NCBI RefSeq assembly: GCF_027622945.1
Contig: NZ_JAPZVQ010000001.1
Span: forward strand, 685,927 to 720,968
Reading direction: 5' to 3'
DNA length: 35,042 bases
DNA from: Glycomyces lechevalierae
GTDB lineage: Bacteria > Actinomycetota > Actinomycetes > Mycobacteriales > Micromonosporaceae
Shown here: positions 15,425 through 23,492 of the stretch, piece by piece
Layout: the number at the start of each line of letters is the position of its first letter
How positions within the stretch are numbered: the first letter of the stretch is position 1
Made by a program: the position numbers and the translations under genes
Notes under the pieces: model-generated
Told to the model about the DNA's origin: nothing
The model's input: the letters and a program-made list of their open reading frames with translations, nothing else
Databases searched by the model: none

Positions 15425-15864
15425 CACCGGCCGTCGAGGTCGCGGAGGAACCTCGTCGATCGTCCTGTCTGGACCTCGTAGCCGCGGCGCACGTAGAACT
15501 CGTGCGCCGCTTCGCGATGATCGCTGCTGGTGACCTCCATGCGGACGCAGCCGCGATCCGCGGCGAACGCCTCGGCGGCCGCCACCAGCAGGCCGCCCAC
15601 ACCATGGCCGCGAGCTTCCTCAGCAACGACCAGGGCCACGATGCGGCCCCACGAGCCGGGCCGCTCGAAGAACGGGCAGACGTGGACGGCGATGAGCCCC
15701 AGCACTGCTCCCCCGAGCTCGGCCGCGAAGGCCGCGCTGGACGGGTCGTCGTCCCAGGCCTCGAGGCGCGCGGCCGCCGCCGCGCCGTCTTGGGCGTAGC
15801 CGAGCTGGTGGAGCAGTCCGTCGACCGCTTCGGCGTCGGCGCTGACCAATGGTCGGATCCGCAT
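15424..15864 (-). CDS. GNAT family N-acetyltransferase, last gene of the vanHAX operon
   Basis: A 146-aa acetyl-CoA-dependent transferase. The acetyl-CoA motif RGHGVGGLL follows VVAEEA in the central region, and the C-terminal EFYVRRGYEVQTGRSTRFLRDL is typical of small GNATs. The start ATG at 15864 is eight bases after the vanX stop, so it belongs to the vanH-vanA-vanX transcript. The acceptor is unknown; possible targets are an antibiotic, a peptidoglycan precursor or an amino sugar. I do not recognise it as a standard van accessory gene. Confidence 0.85.
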   Translation of the reverse strand: MRIRPLVSADAEAVDGLLHQLGYAQDGAAAAARLEAWDDDPSSAAFAAELGGAVLGLIAVHVCPFFERPGSWGRIVALVVAEEARGHGVGGLLVAAAEAFAADRGCVRMEVTSSDHREAAHEFYVRRGYEVQTGRSTRFLRDLDGR

Positions 15865-15872
15865 GGCGTCCC

Positions 15873-16481
15873 TCAGGTGACCGGGAAGTCGAAGTACGTG
15901 TCCGGGTACGGCTCGTCCTTCAGCGTGTAGTGCCACCACTCGTACTCGTACGCGCGGAAACCGCAGGACTCCATCAAGGACCGGAGACGGCTCCGGTTCC
16001 GCGCCTCGATCTCCGTGATGCCCACGGCCCCATGGTGGGAGACCTCGTCCATGAGGTCGTAGCCGCCGCCCATCGGGACGGGCTCGCCCGTGGCCGGGTC
16101 GCAGAGCGTCAGGTCGACGGTGCCGCCCCGGCTGTGTCCCGACTTGGCGATCACGTACCCCTTCGCGAACATCTCGGTCTTGTCGATGTTCGGGTAGTGC
16201 CGCGCCTTGGTCCGGCCGTCCTCGGGGAGTTCGGTCCACTCCCGGAAGCGGTCCACGGCGCGCTGCGGCCGGTAGGCGTCCCACACGAGCAGGCCGAGGC
16301 CCATGGCCTCCGCTTTGCCTTGGGCCGCAAGAAGAGCGGCGCACAGCGTCCGCGTGCCCACGACGCGGCCGCTCAGGTACCCGTCGACCGGGGCGCCGGT
16401 GAAGTTGTCGGCGGTGGCGTACTTCGCGTCCCAGCGAATGCCGGGCACCAGTTCGTCCACATAGGCGAAGTCATCCCGCAA
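15873..16481 (-). CDS. vanX: D-Ala-D-Ala dipeptidase VanX
   Basis: Cytoplasmic zinc dipeptidase that hydrolyses D-Ala-D-Ala, so that only D-Ala-D-Lac enters cell-wall precursors. The 202-aa protein carries SGHSRGGTVDL with zinc ligands His116 and Asp123, and EYEWWH with catalytic Glu181 and ligand His184; Arg71 is in DAYRPQ. These numbers coincide with those of the enterococcal VanX enzyme, which also supports the start. The start is a TTG at 16481, preceded by GGAGGG at an eight-base spacing. It overlaps the end of vanA by eleven bases and is followed by the GNAT gene. Confidence 0.95.
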   Translation of the reverse strand: MRDDFAYVDELVPGIRWDAKYATADNFTGAPVDGYLSGRVVGTRTLCAALLAAQGKAEAMGLGLLVWDAYRPQRAVDRFREWTELPEDGRTKARHYPNIDKTEMFAKGYVIAKSGHSRGGTVDLTLCDPATGEPVPMGGGYDLMDEVSHHGAVGITEIEARNRSRLRSLMESCGFRAYEYEWWHYTLKDEPYPDTYFDFPVT

Positions 16482-17511
16482 CGGCCGTTCCCTCCAGCGC
16501 CAGCGCGACCATCCGGTCGATCACCTCGGCGAGCGGCAGCCCCGAGGCCGCCATCATTCTCGGATAGCGGCTGTAGGAGGTCAAGCCGGGCATGGTGTTC
16601 ACCTCATTGAGGACGACCGTGCCGTCCTCCTTCAGGAACAGGTCGACCCGAGCCAGGCCCCGGCAGCCGAGGGCGCGGTAGATCGCCTTCGCGGTCTCCT
16701 GGACGAGCGCGCGCGACTCGGCCGGGATGTCGGCGGGGACGATGAAGGCGGCGTTCTCGGAGCCGGTCTCGGGCGCGTCCTCCTGGTGGATGCGGAAGAA
16801 GCCGTGGGTGAGCGCGACACGGTCGACCTCGCCGGCGAAGAGCTCGGTGCCGTTGCCGAGGACGGCACAGCCGATCTCGCCGCCTTCGACGGCCGCTTCG
16901 ATGAGGACCTTCGCGTCGTACCGCCGCGCGACCTCCATCGCCTCATGGAGTTCGGCTTCGCCGGTCACCTTGGTGACCCCGAAGGAGGAGCCGGAGCGGG
17001 CGGGCTTCACGAACACGGGGTACGGCAGGGTCTCGGCGTCGATCTTCTCGTCGGCGTCCACGGTCCAGAACGCGGGCGTGGCGATCCCGGCGTCGCGGAC
17101 GACGAGGTACGTGAGGGTCTTGTCCATGCACAGCGCGGAGGCCTGGATGCCGCAGCCCGCATACGGGATGCCGGCGAGTTCGAGCAGGCCCTGGATCGCC
17201 CCGTCCTCCCCGAGCTTGCCGTGGAGGACCGGGATGACCACGTCGAGGGCGATCGTCTCGTACTGTCCCCCATCGAGAACGAGCACACCGGGCGTGCTGC
17301 GGTCGGGCGACAGGACGGCCGGGCGGCCGTCCTCCCAGCCGGGGCCGGGGTCGTCGCAGAGTCGCCACGCGCCGGCCTCGGTGATGCCGAGGTAGTACGG
17401 CTCGTATCTCGCGAGGTCGAGGCTCGCGGCGACCTCGCGCGCGGACTTGACGGAGACGGGGTGCTCCTCGGAGCAGCCGCCGAAGACGATGCCCACCTTC
17501 AATTTAGCCAT
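16471..17511 (-). CDS. vanA: D-alanine--D-lactate ligase VanA-type
   Basis: ATP-grasp ligase of 346 aa joining D-Ala to D-lactate. The N-terminal GGCSEEHPVSVKSA (11-24), the ATP-grasp segments PVFVKPARSGSSFGV (165-179) and LARVDLF, and metal-site NEVNTMPG are all present. The omega-loop motif FRIHQE places His242 where VanA has His244, the residue that favours lactate over D-Ala as second substrate, so this is a depsipeptide ligase rather than Ddl. It overlaps vanH by eight bases and vanX by eleven. Close resemblance to actinobacterial VanA proteins rather than a housekeeping Ddl is clear from these motifs. Confidence 0.95.
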   Translation of the reverse strand: MAKLKVGIVFGGCSEEHPVSVKSAREVAASLDLARYEPYYLGITEAGAWRLCDDPGPGWEDGRPAVLSPDRSTPGVLVLDGGQYETIALDVVIPVLHGKLGEDGAIQGLLELAGIPYAGCGIQASALCMDKTLTYLVVRDAGIATPAFWTVDADEKIDAETLPYPVFVKPARSGSSFGVTKVTGEAELHEAMEVARRYDAKVLIEAAVEGGEIGCAVLGNGTELFAGEVDRVALTHGFFRIHQEDAPETGSENAAFIVPADIPAESRALVQETAKAIYRALGCRGLARVDLFLKEDGTVVLNEVNTMPGLTSYSRYPRMMAASGLPLAEVIDRMVALALEGTAVAG

Positions 17512-18481
17512 CCTGGTTCCTTCCTTCGAACTGCAGGCAGTTCACAATGGAGTTCTCGACCGTGTCGCTGAGCGCGTGGTCGGTGTAGTACGCGGTGTGC
17601 GGGCTGATGAGCACATTGGGCAGTTGCTGGAGGCGCAGCAGCGGCTTGCCCTCTACCGGCGTGCCGCGCCGGTCGGCGTAGAAGACGCCCTCCTCGCCCT
17701 CGAGGACGTCGAGGGCCGCGCCGCCGAGCCTGCCGCCCTCCAGGGCCGAGACCAGGGCCTCGGTGTCGATGAGCGCGCCGCGACCGGTGTTGACGACGTA
17801 TGCGCCGCGCTTCATCCGCGCCAGCCGGTGCCGGTCGAGAAGGTGGTGCGTGCCGGGGTTGAGCGGCGTGTGGAGGGTGACGATGTCGCTGCGGCGCAAC
17901 AGGTCGTCGAGCGGCACGTACTCGGCGTCGGCCTTCGGGCTGTTGTCGTGGGCGAGCACGCGGCAGCCGAAGCCGCGCAGCCGGTCGATGACGGCCGCGC
18001 CGATACGGCCGGTGCCGACCACGCCCACCGTGAGGTCCCGCAGTTCCCTCCCTCGGACCTCGTGGAGCCGGTAGTCGTGGACCTCGGCGCGCAGGACCGT
18101 CGACTTCGCGTTCCGGACCGCCATGAGCATGAGCATCAGCGTGTAGTCGGCGACGCTGTCCGGCGAGTACGCGACGTTCCCGACCTCGATGCCGAGGCTC
18201 TCGGCGTACTGGACGCTGACGTGGTTGAAGCCGATGCTCCGGGTGGAGACGTACGCGACGCCCGCCCCGGCGAGGGCGCGCAGCGCGGCACTCGTGACGC
18301 GGGTCTTGTGGCCGATGCTCACGCACCGGTTGCCCGCCGCGAGGTGCGCGTTGGCCTCGGTCGGCGCCTCGGCGGTGATGGCCGGGGCGACGCCGAAGCG
18401 CGGCGCGAGCGCGCGGAACAGCGCCGCCTCGTCCTCGCCGCACCCGTAGATCGTGATGCCGACCGGTTCTCTGTTGAGCAT
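17504..18481 (-). CDS. vanH: D-lactate dehydrogenase VanH
   Basis: NAD(P)H-dependent 2-hydroxyacid dehydrogenase of 325 aa that reduces pyruvate to D-lactate for VanA. The dinucleotide fold shows [13 protein letters not shown] (152-164). The catalytic set is Arg234 (NTGRG), Glu in DVLEGEEG (about 263) and His295 (SPHTAYYT). The [11 protein letters not shown] stretch is a VanH hallmark. It is the first gene of the operon vanH-vanA-vanX-GNAT. The ATG at 18481 has no good Shine-Dalgarno; TAACCAT about 22 bases upstream is the probable -10, giving a short leader. The long inverted repeat lies directly upstream. Confidence 0.95.
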   Translation of the reverse strand: MLNREPVGITIYGCGEDEAALFRALAPRFGVAPAITAEAPTEANAHLAAGNRCVSIGHKTRVTSAALRALAGAGVAYVSTRSIGFNHVSVQYAESLGIEVGNVAYSPDSVADYTLMLMLMAVRNAKSTVLRAEVHDYRLHEVRGRELRDLTVGVVGTGRIGAAVIDRLRGFGCRVLAHDNSPKADAEYVPLDDLLRRSDIVTLHTPLNPGTHHLLDRHRLARMKRGAYVVNTGRGALIDTEALVSALEGGRLGGAALDVLEGEEGVFYADRRGTPVEGKPLLRLQQLPNVLISPHTAYYTDHALSDTVENSIVNCLQFEGRNQDG

Positions 18482-18502
18482 GCCGCACAGTCAAGAGGAA
18501 CG

Positions 18503-18583
18503 ATGGTTACGGGAGCGTATGGCGTTTTCGATATGCCCGCGATACGCGCCTATCGCGGGCATATCGAAAACCGCATACGCTCC
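18503..18583. promoter_or_regulatory. vanH/murF divergent promoter with long inverted repeat (candidate VanR operator)
   Basis: Two 33-base arms (18512-18544 and 18551-18583) separated by CGCGCC are complementary except for a two-base swap (GGC versus GCG). Each arm contains GTTTTCGATATGCC, also found before vanR at 12591-12604. Toward vanH, CCCGTAACCATCGT follows the repeat, with TAACCA (complement of 18504-18509) as the probable -10. Toward murF a clear -10 is harder to name. The symmetric layout suggests coordinate activation of both operons by two VanR dimers. Confidence 0.75.
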
Positions 18584-18644
18584 GACAACCGCGGGCGGCC
18601 TTCACTGTTCCCATGTGCAGAAACGAATCCAGCGAGGTGCCCGC

Positions 18645-19988
18645 ATGATCCCGCTCAGCCTCGCCGAGATCGCCGCGATCACCGGCGGCACGGTCGCGGG
18701 CGACGACGTCACGGTGACGGCCCCGGCCGTCCTCGACGGCCGCCGGGCCGAGCCGGGCGGGCTCTTCGTCGCCTTCGACGGCGAACACGTCGACGGCCAC
18801 GACTACGCCGCCCAGGCCGGACAGGCGGGGGCGGTGGCCGTACTCGGCTCGCGCCGAACGGAACTGCCAACGGTCGTCGTCGCGGACGCCCAGGCCGCGC
18901 TGCAGGCGCTCGCCGCGAACGTCGTCGCCCGCCTGCGCGCGCGGTTGACGGTCGTCGGTGTCACCGGCTCGCAGGGCAAGACGAGCACCAAGGACCTGGT
19001 GGGAGCCGTCCTCTCGAGCGCCGCGCCCACGATCGCCACGTCCGGTTCGATGAACAACGAACTGGGCGTGCCGATCACCATGCTCCGCGCGGACACCGAG
19101 ACGCGCTGCCTCGCTTTGGAAATGGGCGCGCGCCGCGTGGGTGACATCGCAGCCCTCGCCGAACTCGTCCCGCCCGATGTCGCGGTCGTCCTCAACGTCG
19201 GCCAGGCCCACCTGAGCTACTTCGGCACCCGCGAGGCGATCGCAGCTGCGAAAGGCGAACTGGTGCAAGGTCTCACACCGGGCGGCACCGCCGTGCTCAA
19301 CGCCGACGACCCGGCCGTGGCCGCGATGCGGGCGCTCACGGACGGCCCGGTGCTCACCTTCGGCAAGGCGGAGCACGCCGATGTGCGAGTGGTCGACCTG
19401 ACGCTGGACGAACGCAGCCGGCCGAGCTTCACCCTGCAGACCGCCGACGGCTCAGCCCGCGTCACGCTGCCGATCATCGGCGCACACCAGGCCCTCAACG
19501 CAGCGGCTGCGGCAACCGCTGGACTCGCGGCGGGCATCCCGCTCGACGCGGCGGCGAAGGCGCTGGCCGGTGCCGCACTCTCCAAGTGGCGCATGGAACT
19601 GCAGGAACTCCCCAGCGGCATCACGCTCCTCAACGACTCCTACAACGCCAACCCGGACTCGGCCCGCGCCGCGTTGGATTCGCTCGCGGCGATCGAGGGC
19701 GGGCGCCGCATCGCCGTCCTCGGCGACATGGCCGAACTCGGCGACGCCAGCGCGGCCGAGCACTTCGCGATCGGCGAGTACGCCGCCGCCCGCGCGGACA
19801 TCGTGATCGCGGTCGGCGAGACCTCCCGCCCGATCGCGGAGGGCGCGGGCGAACGGGCGATCGCGATGCCCGACAACGAGTCAGCGGCCCACTGGCTCCG
19901 TGGACGGCTCGCCCCAGGCGACATCGTCCTGGTCAAGGCGTCCCGGGAGGCGAAGCTCGACGAGATCGCGGACGCCGTCGCCGCCTAG
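18645..19988 (+). CDS. murF: UDP-N-acetylmuramoyl-tripeptide--D-alanyl-D-Xaa ligase, MurF2-type
   Basis: Cytoplasmic Mur ligase of 447 aa that adds the terminal dipeptide (here probably the depsipeptide D-Ala-D-Lac) to UDP-MurNAc-tripeptide. The ATP loop [12 protein letters not shown] is at 105-116, and [31 protein letters not shown] and the closing [12 protein letters not shown] stretch follow in MurF order. The ATG at 18645 has GAGG seven bases upstream and fits the family N-terminus. It is not in a division/cell-wall (mur-fts) cluster but divergent from vanH and shares its operator, as the murF2 genes linked to vanHAX in glycopeptide producers do. Preference for D-Ala-D-Lac is inference. 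Its stop codon overlaps the convergent DoxX stop in CTAG. Confidence 0.92.
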   Translation: MIPLSLAEIAAITGGTVAGDDVTVTAPAVLDGRRAEPGGLFVAFDGEHVDGHDYAAQAGQAGAVAVLGSRRTELPTVVVADAQAALQALAANVVARLRARLTVVGVTGSQGKTSTKDLVGAVLSSAAPTIATSGSMNNELGVPITMLRADTETRCLALEMGARRVGDIAALAELVPPDVAVVLNVGQAHLSYFGTREAIAAAKGELVQGLTPGGTAVLNADDPAVAAMRALTDGPVLTFGKAEHADVRVVDLTLDERSRPSFTLQTADGSARVTLPIIGAHQALNAAAAATAGLAAGIPLDAAAKALAGAALSKWRMELQELPSGITLLNDSYNANPDSARAALDSLAAIEGGRRIAVLGDMAELGDASAAEHFAIGEYAAARADIVIAVGETSRPIAEGAGERAIAMPDNESAAHWLRGRLAPGDIVLVKASREAKLDEIADAVAA

Positions 19989-20482
19989 CGGGCCGCGGCC
20001 TCGATCGGATCGAGCCGCGCACGACGCCCGGTCGACGCGGGTTCGGTGGCCACGGCGATCGCGGCGCCGATCCAGAGGACCTCGATGAGGATCCGCTGAC
20101 CGAGCGGGTCGGCCGGGGCGCCGGCGAACTCGATGCCGTTCAGCGAGGCGTAGACGTTGGCGGGGAACATCGCGAGCATGAGCAGCGTCAGGCAGACGGC
20201 GGCGGCGCGCTTGAACGGGCGCACCCACAGTCCGACGGCGCCCGCGAGCTCGAGGACGCCGGTGACGGCGACGAGCGCGGCGGGCCAGGGAAGGCCGGGC
20301 GGGATCATCGCGATCATGCTGTCGCGGTACTCGGGGACGAAGTGGACCACGCCGGTCGTGAGGAACAGCGCGGTCAGTCCGCCGCGCAGTGCGGGGCGCC
20401 AGGCGTTGAAGCGGTCGATCTTGACGCGGCCCAGCAGCCGCAGGACCAGTGTCGTTGCCGCGAAAGCGATCAGGGGTTCCAT
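19985..20482 (-). CDS. DoxX-family membrane protein
   Basis: A 165-aa membrane protein with about four helices and the DoxX-like motif [13 protein letters not shown], then [19 protein letters not shown] and MFPANVYAS. The ATG at 20482 is chosen because AGGAGA lies five bases upstream; an upstream TTG at 20497 would place that site inside the gene. DoxX proteins are integral membrane proteins linked to thiol or redox stress, often under MarR-type control; the role here is unknown. A strong sigma-70-like promoter lies just upstream. It ends four bases inside murF. Confidence 0.85.
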   Translation of the reverse strand: MEPLIAFAATTLVLRLLGRVKIDRFNAWRPALRGGLTALFLTTGVVHFVPEYRDSMIAMIPPGLPWPAALVAVTGVLELAGAVGLWVRPFKRAAAVCLTLLMLAMFPANVYASLNGIEFAGAPADPLGQRILIEVLWIGAAIAVATEPASTGRRARLDPIEAAAR

Positions 20483-20497
20483 GCGAGTCTCCTTCAA

Positions 20498-20542
20498 TAT
20501 CTAGACAACGTAAAGATACTGGCGATGAACGCATCTTGTCAA
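20498..20542 (-). promoter_or_regulatory. DoxX promoter with dyad
   Basis: On the minus strand TTGACA (complement of 20537-20542), an 18-base spacer and TATCTT (complement of 20513-20518) form a near-consensus promoter. TATCT (20498-20502) and AGATA (20514-20518) form an inverted repeat with an 11-base spacer that includes ACGTTGT, covering the -10 and start site. It looks like a MarR-type operator; the regulator is not adjacent. Confidence 0.6.
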
Positions 20543-20599
20543 CGGAAAGATCGGTGCCGTGCGGATCGAAGCGAGCCTGCAGCGGCGACACAGGGTCGG

Positions 20600-21406
20600 T
20601 CAGAGGGTGGCCTTGAGGCCCGCTTGGGCTTCCTTGATGGCTTCGCGCATCTGGGCGGCGAGAGCGAGGCGGCCGTCGTCGAGGAGGGCGGTGCGCATGA
20701 AGGTGAAGGCGCGCACGCGCCCGTAACGGTCCACTGTGGCGCGGCAGAGGCGGCCGGTGGAATAGGCCTCGTGGCGGTGGTCGTCGCCGCCGCCCTTGCC
20801 CGAGCCGATCTCGGGGAAGTCGTCGTGCCGCCCGAGTTCCTTCGCGCGGCGCCAGCGCTGCTTCTCGGCTGCGACCCAGGCGCGGATGAGGGCGTCGGGG
20901 AGGGTCTTGACGCCCAGGCGTTCCGCGCCGCGGTGGAGTTCGAGTGCGTGGAGGGCGCCGTCGAGGCGGAGGGTGATCGAGACGGCGTGCTGCGGATCGG
21001 TGCCGGTGAACTCCTGGCCGGGGTCGACGAGGGTCTCGGCCCCTTCGAGGAAGTCCCGGTGGAGTTTCGCGACCTCGCGGATGACGAGGTGCTGGGCGGT
21101 GATCACCTGCCGCACGCTCATGCCGCCGCTCGAGGCTCCCTCCATGGCGGAGAGGATGATGCGCCTCGTGCCCCCGGCGTACTGCGGGTGGCGCTCGCCG
21201 ACCCGCTCGATGAGCTCGTACATCAGCTCCCGGGAAGGATAGAGGCCGCAGTGGTGCGCGAGCGCGGCCTCGAAGACGCGGGACACCGTCGCGCGGTACG
21301 ACAGCCGCTCCTTCTCCTCGAGCTCCCGGTAGGCGATGCGGGCCTCGCGGCTGCCGGTGCGGATGTACGAGACGAGCGCCCCCGGGCCGGGCACTGGTGC
21401 GGTCAT
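20600..21406 (-). CDS. Unrecognised 268-aa soluble protein
   Basis: I do not recognise this protein. It has no signal peptide or membrane helices. The N-terminal half is helical and charged (SREARIAYRELEEKERLSYRA, GTRRIILSAMEG, ITAQHLVIREVAKLHRDFLEG). A Gly/Asp/His-rich linker follows around residue 200 (SGKGGGDDHRH). The last about 55 residues (STGRLCRATVDRYGRVRAFTFMRTALLDDGRLALAAQMREAIKEAQ) resemble the fold pattern of YbaB/EbfC-type nucleoid proteins, but only loosely. The ATG at 21406 has AAGGA about seven bases upstream. Upstream are a perfect hairpin and a 14-bp tandem repeat, suggesting regulated expression. The gene is otherwise isolated. Confidence 0.7.
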   Translation of the reverse strand: MTAPVPGPGALVSYIRTGSREARIAYRELEEKERLSYRATVSRVFEAALAHHCGLYPSRELMYELIERVGERHPQYAGGTRRIILSAMEGASSGGMSVRQVITAQHLVIREVAKLHRDFLEGAETLVDPGQEFTGTDPQHAVSITLRLDGALHALELHRGAERLGVKTLPDALIRAWVAAEKQRWRRAKELGRHDDFPEIGSGKGGGDDHRHEAYSTGRLCRATVDRYGRVRAFTFMRTALLDDGRLALAAQMREAIKEAQAGLKATL

Positions 21407-21420
21407 TGGCGTCCTTGTCC

Positions 21421-21445
21421 TGGGCGGGTCACCGTAACCCGCCCA
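21421..21445. promoter_or_regulatory. Perfect 9-bp inverted repeat upstream of the unknown gene
   Basis: TGGGCGGGT (21421-21429) and ACCCGCCCA (21437-21445) flank CACCGTA. TACACT just upstream on the minus strand (complement of about 21446-21451) could be a -10, which would place the repeat at the transcription start. It may be an operator or a leader hairpin 15-39 bases before the start codon. Confidence 0.5.
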
Positions 21446-21472
21446 GTGTACAAAAACCCCGCTATTCCACTG

Positions 21473-21524
21473 TGCCCCAAAAACAGTGCCCCAGAAACAG
21501 TGCCTCAAAGACGGTGCCCCAATG
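21473..21524. repeat. 14-bp tandem repeat, about 3.7 copies
   Basis: Units begin at 21473, 21487, 21501 and 21515: TGCCCCAAAAACAG, TGCCCCAGAAACAG, TGCCTCAAAGACGG and a partial TGCCCCAATG. The array lies between the aldo/keto reductase stop (21550) and the promoter of the unknown gene. It is too short and lacks spacers, so it is not CRISPR. It could be a multi-site binding region or a slippage product. Confidence 0.8.
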
Positions 21525-21549
21525 GATGTGACCGTGCGAAGGGCGACCG

Positions 21550-22482
21550 CTACGGGACGGTGTAGCCCGCCGCGCGCACGAGTTCGTACCACTCCGGGCG
21601 GGTCAGCGGGATGTCCGAGCCCAGCGCCGAGGCGGCCACGCGCTCGGGGTTGGTCGTGCCGATGACGACCTGCATCTGCGCCGGGTGACGAGTGATCCAG
21701 GCGACCGCGATCGCGATCGGCGGCACGTCGTACTTCGCCGCGAGGCGGTCGATCACGGCGTTCAGCTCCGGGTACCGCTCCGAGCCGATGAACGGGCCGG
21801 TGAAGAAGCCCGCCTGGAACGGCGACCAGGCCTGGATCGTGATGTCGTGCAGGCGGCAGTAGTCGACGATGCCATCGTCGCGGGCCACGGACTGGTCCAG
21901 GCCCTGCATGTTCGCGGCGATGCCCTGGGCGATCAAGGGCGCGTGGGTGATCGAGAGCTGCAGCTGGTTCGCCACGATCGGCTGGTTCACGTACTTGCGC
22001 AGCAGGTCCATCTGGCCGGCGGTGTGGTTCGAGACGCCGAACGCGCGCACCTTGCCGGCGGCGGCCAGGTCGTCGAACGCGCGGGCGACCTCCTCGGGCT
22101 CCACGAGCGCGTCCGGGCGGTGCAGCAGGAGGATGTCGATGTAGTCGGTGTCGAGCGCGGCCAGCGACTCGTCCACGGACTCGGTGATGTGCTCGTACGA
22201 GAAGTCGAAGTACGGGCCGGGGTGCATGATGCCGGTCTTGGTCTGGATGACCAGGCGCTCGCGCTCCGAGGGCGTCAGCTTCATGGCCTCGGCGAAGCGA
22301 CGCTCGCAGCCGTGGCGGCCCGAGCCGTACAGGTCGGCGTGGTCCAGGAAGGTGATCCCCGCGTCCGTCGCGGTCTTGAGAAGGGTGCGCACCTCCTCGT
22401 CGGTCTTCTCCTGGATGCGCATCAGGCCGAGCACCACATTGGGTGCGGTGATGTCGGTGCCTGGCATGGTGAAGGTCTTCAA
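21550..22482 (-). CDS. Aldo/keto reductase
   Basis: NAD(P)H-dependent carbonyl reductase of 310 aa with the AKR (alpha/beta)8 barrel. The catalytic tetrad is visible: Asp47 and Tyr52 in LDHADLYG, Lys82 in IQTKTGI and His in ILLLHRPD. The C-terminal VVIGTTNPERV motif binds the cofactor phosphate. It resembles the YdhF-like subgroup. The gene is divergent from a LysR regulator 125 bases away, a classic arrangement for LysR control of its neighbour. The physiological substrate is unknown; a sugar or aldehyde is possible given the carbohydrate context. Confidence 0.92.
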   Translation of the reverse strand: MKTFTMPGTDITAPNVVLGLMRIQEKTDEEVRTLLKTATDAGITFLDHADLYGSGRHGCERRFAEAMKLTPSERERLVIQTKTGIMHPGPYFDFSYEHITESVDESLAALDTDYIDILLLHRPDALVEPEEVARAFDDLAAAGKVRAFGVSNHTAGQMDLLRKYVNQPIVANQLQLSITHAPLIAQGIAANMQGLDQSVARDDGIVDYCRLHDITIQAWSPFQAGFFTGPFIGSERYPELNAVIDRLAAKYDVPPIAIAVAWITRHPAQMQVVIGTTNPERVAASALGSDIPLTRPEWYELVRAAGYTVP

Positions 22483-22607
22483 CGGTCTCTCCTCGCCGGA
22501 GCTGGGAACACGGCGCCCCTGGCGGGCGCCCTGCTCATGCTAGGTATCGTGGATCTAGAAGTCCAACAACTGGCCTTTCTGGCATTGAGAAGCACGGGGC
22601 ATGATTC

Positions 22608-23492
22608 ATGGATCTGCGGCAGATGGAGTACCTGGTCGCGCTGGCGGATGAGAGGCACTTCACTCGCGCCGCCGAACTCACCGGCATCTCCCAGTCCGGC
22701 CTGTCCGCCGCGATCCGGGGGCTCGAGGAGGAGCTGGGCACGAGCCTGTTCATCAGGACCACCCGGCGCGTCGAGCCGACCGAGGCCGGGTTCGCGTTGC
22801 TCCCGTACGCGAGGGCGATGCTCGAGCAGGCCGCCGGCGCCCGCGACGCGGTCGTCAAGGCCAGCCGGGACCTCGCCGGGACGCTGCGGATCGGCGCCGA
22901 GCAGTGCCTCGGACTCGTCGACATCGCGGCCCTCCTCGACAGGTTCCACCGGCGGCACCCGCGGGTCGAGACGCACTTCGTGCAGTCGGGTTCGCACGAT
23001 CTCCTCGGCCTGCTGCGCGCCGGGGAGCTGGACGTCGCGTTCGTGGCGACCGACCGGCACCTGAGCGGCCTGCCGCGCTTGGAGCTCGGGCGGGAACCGC
23101 TGCTGGCGCTGCTGCCGCCGGACCATCCGCTCGCGTCGCGGGGCTCGGTGGCGTGGGAGGCGCTGGCGGACGAGACGTTCATCGACTTCGGGTCCGCTTG
23201 GGGCGTCAGGACGCTGAACGACGACGCGTTCGCCGCGAGAGGCGTGCACCGGCGCGTGCGGTGCTCGGTGAACGACGTGCACACGCTGCTGGACCTGGTG
23301 TGCCGGGGACTCGGCATCGCGGTCGTGCCGCGGCATGTAGCGGCCAAGCCGCAGGCGAGCGGGTTGCGGGCGCTGCCGATCGCGGCCGCCGACGCTCCTG
23401 AATGGACTGTCTCGGCGGTGTCGGCCGCCCGGGACCGGGCGGACTCGCCCGCCGCGCACCTCCTCGAACTGGTCGGGGAGCCGCGCGGTTGA
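22608..23492 (+). CDS. LysR family transcriptional regulator
   Basis: A 294-aa regulator with the LysR N-terminal winged helix (MDLRQMEYLVALADERHFTRAAELTGISQSGLSAAIRGLEEELG pattern, residues 1-60, shown here by its start and key helix) and a periplasmic-binding-like effector domain (about 90-290). It starts at ATG 22608, divergent from the aldo/keto reductase. LysR proteins usually activate the divergent gene in response to a small molecule, which cannot be guessed here. The stop TGA abuts the DUF624 stop in the palindrome TGATCA, so the two genes are convergent with no intergenic space. Confidence 0.93.
   Translation: MDLRQMEYLVALADERHFTRAAELTGISQSGLSAAIRGLEEELGTSLFIRTTRRVEPTEAGFALLPYARAMLEQAAGARDAVVKASRDLAGTLRIGAEQCLGLVDIAALLDRFHRRHPRVETHFVQSGSHDLLGLLRAGELDVAFVATDRHLSGLPRLELGREPLLALLPPDHPLASRGSVAWEALADETFIDFGSAWGVRTLNDDAFAARGVHRRVRCSVNDVHTLLDLVCRGLGIAVVPRHVAAKPQASGLRALPIAAADAPEWTVSAVSAARDRADSPAAHLLELVGEPRG

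Noticed and set aside
11950..19988. Self-resistance part of a glycopeptide biosynthesis cluster
   Set aside because: No NRPS, cytochrome P450 cross-linking, halogenase or glycosyltransferase genes occur in the window; neighbours are sugar-use and housekeeping genes.
21473..21524. Possible CRISPR-like array
   Set aside because: Units are 14 bases with no spacers, fewer than four copies, and no cas genes are near; it is a simple tandem repeat.
22541..22566. Promoter for the aldo/keto reductase (TTGGAC and TACCTA on the minus strand)
   Set aside because: The spacing is only 14 bases, too short for a confident sigma-70 call, although some promoter must lie in this gap.
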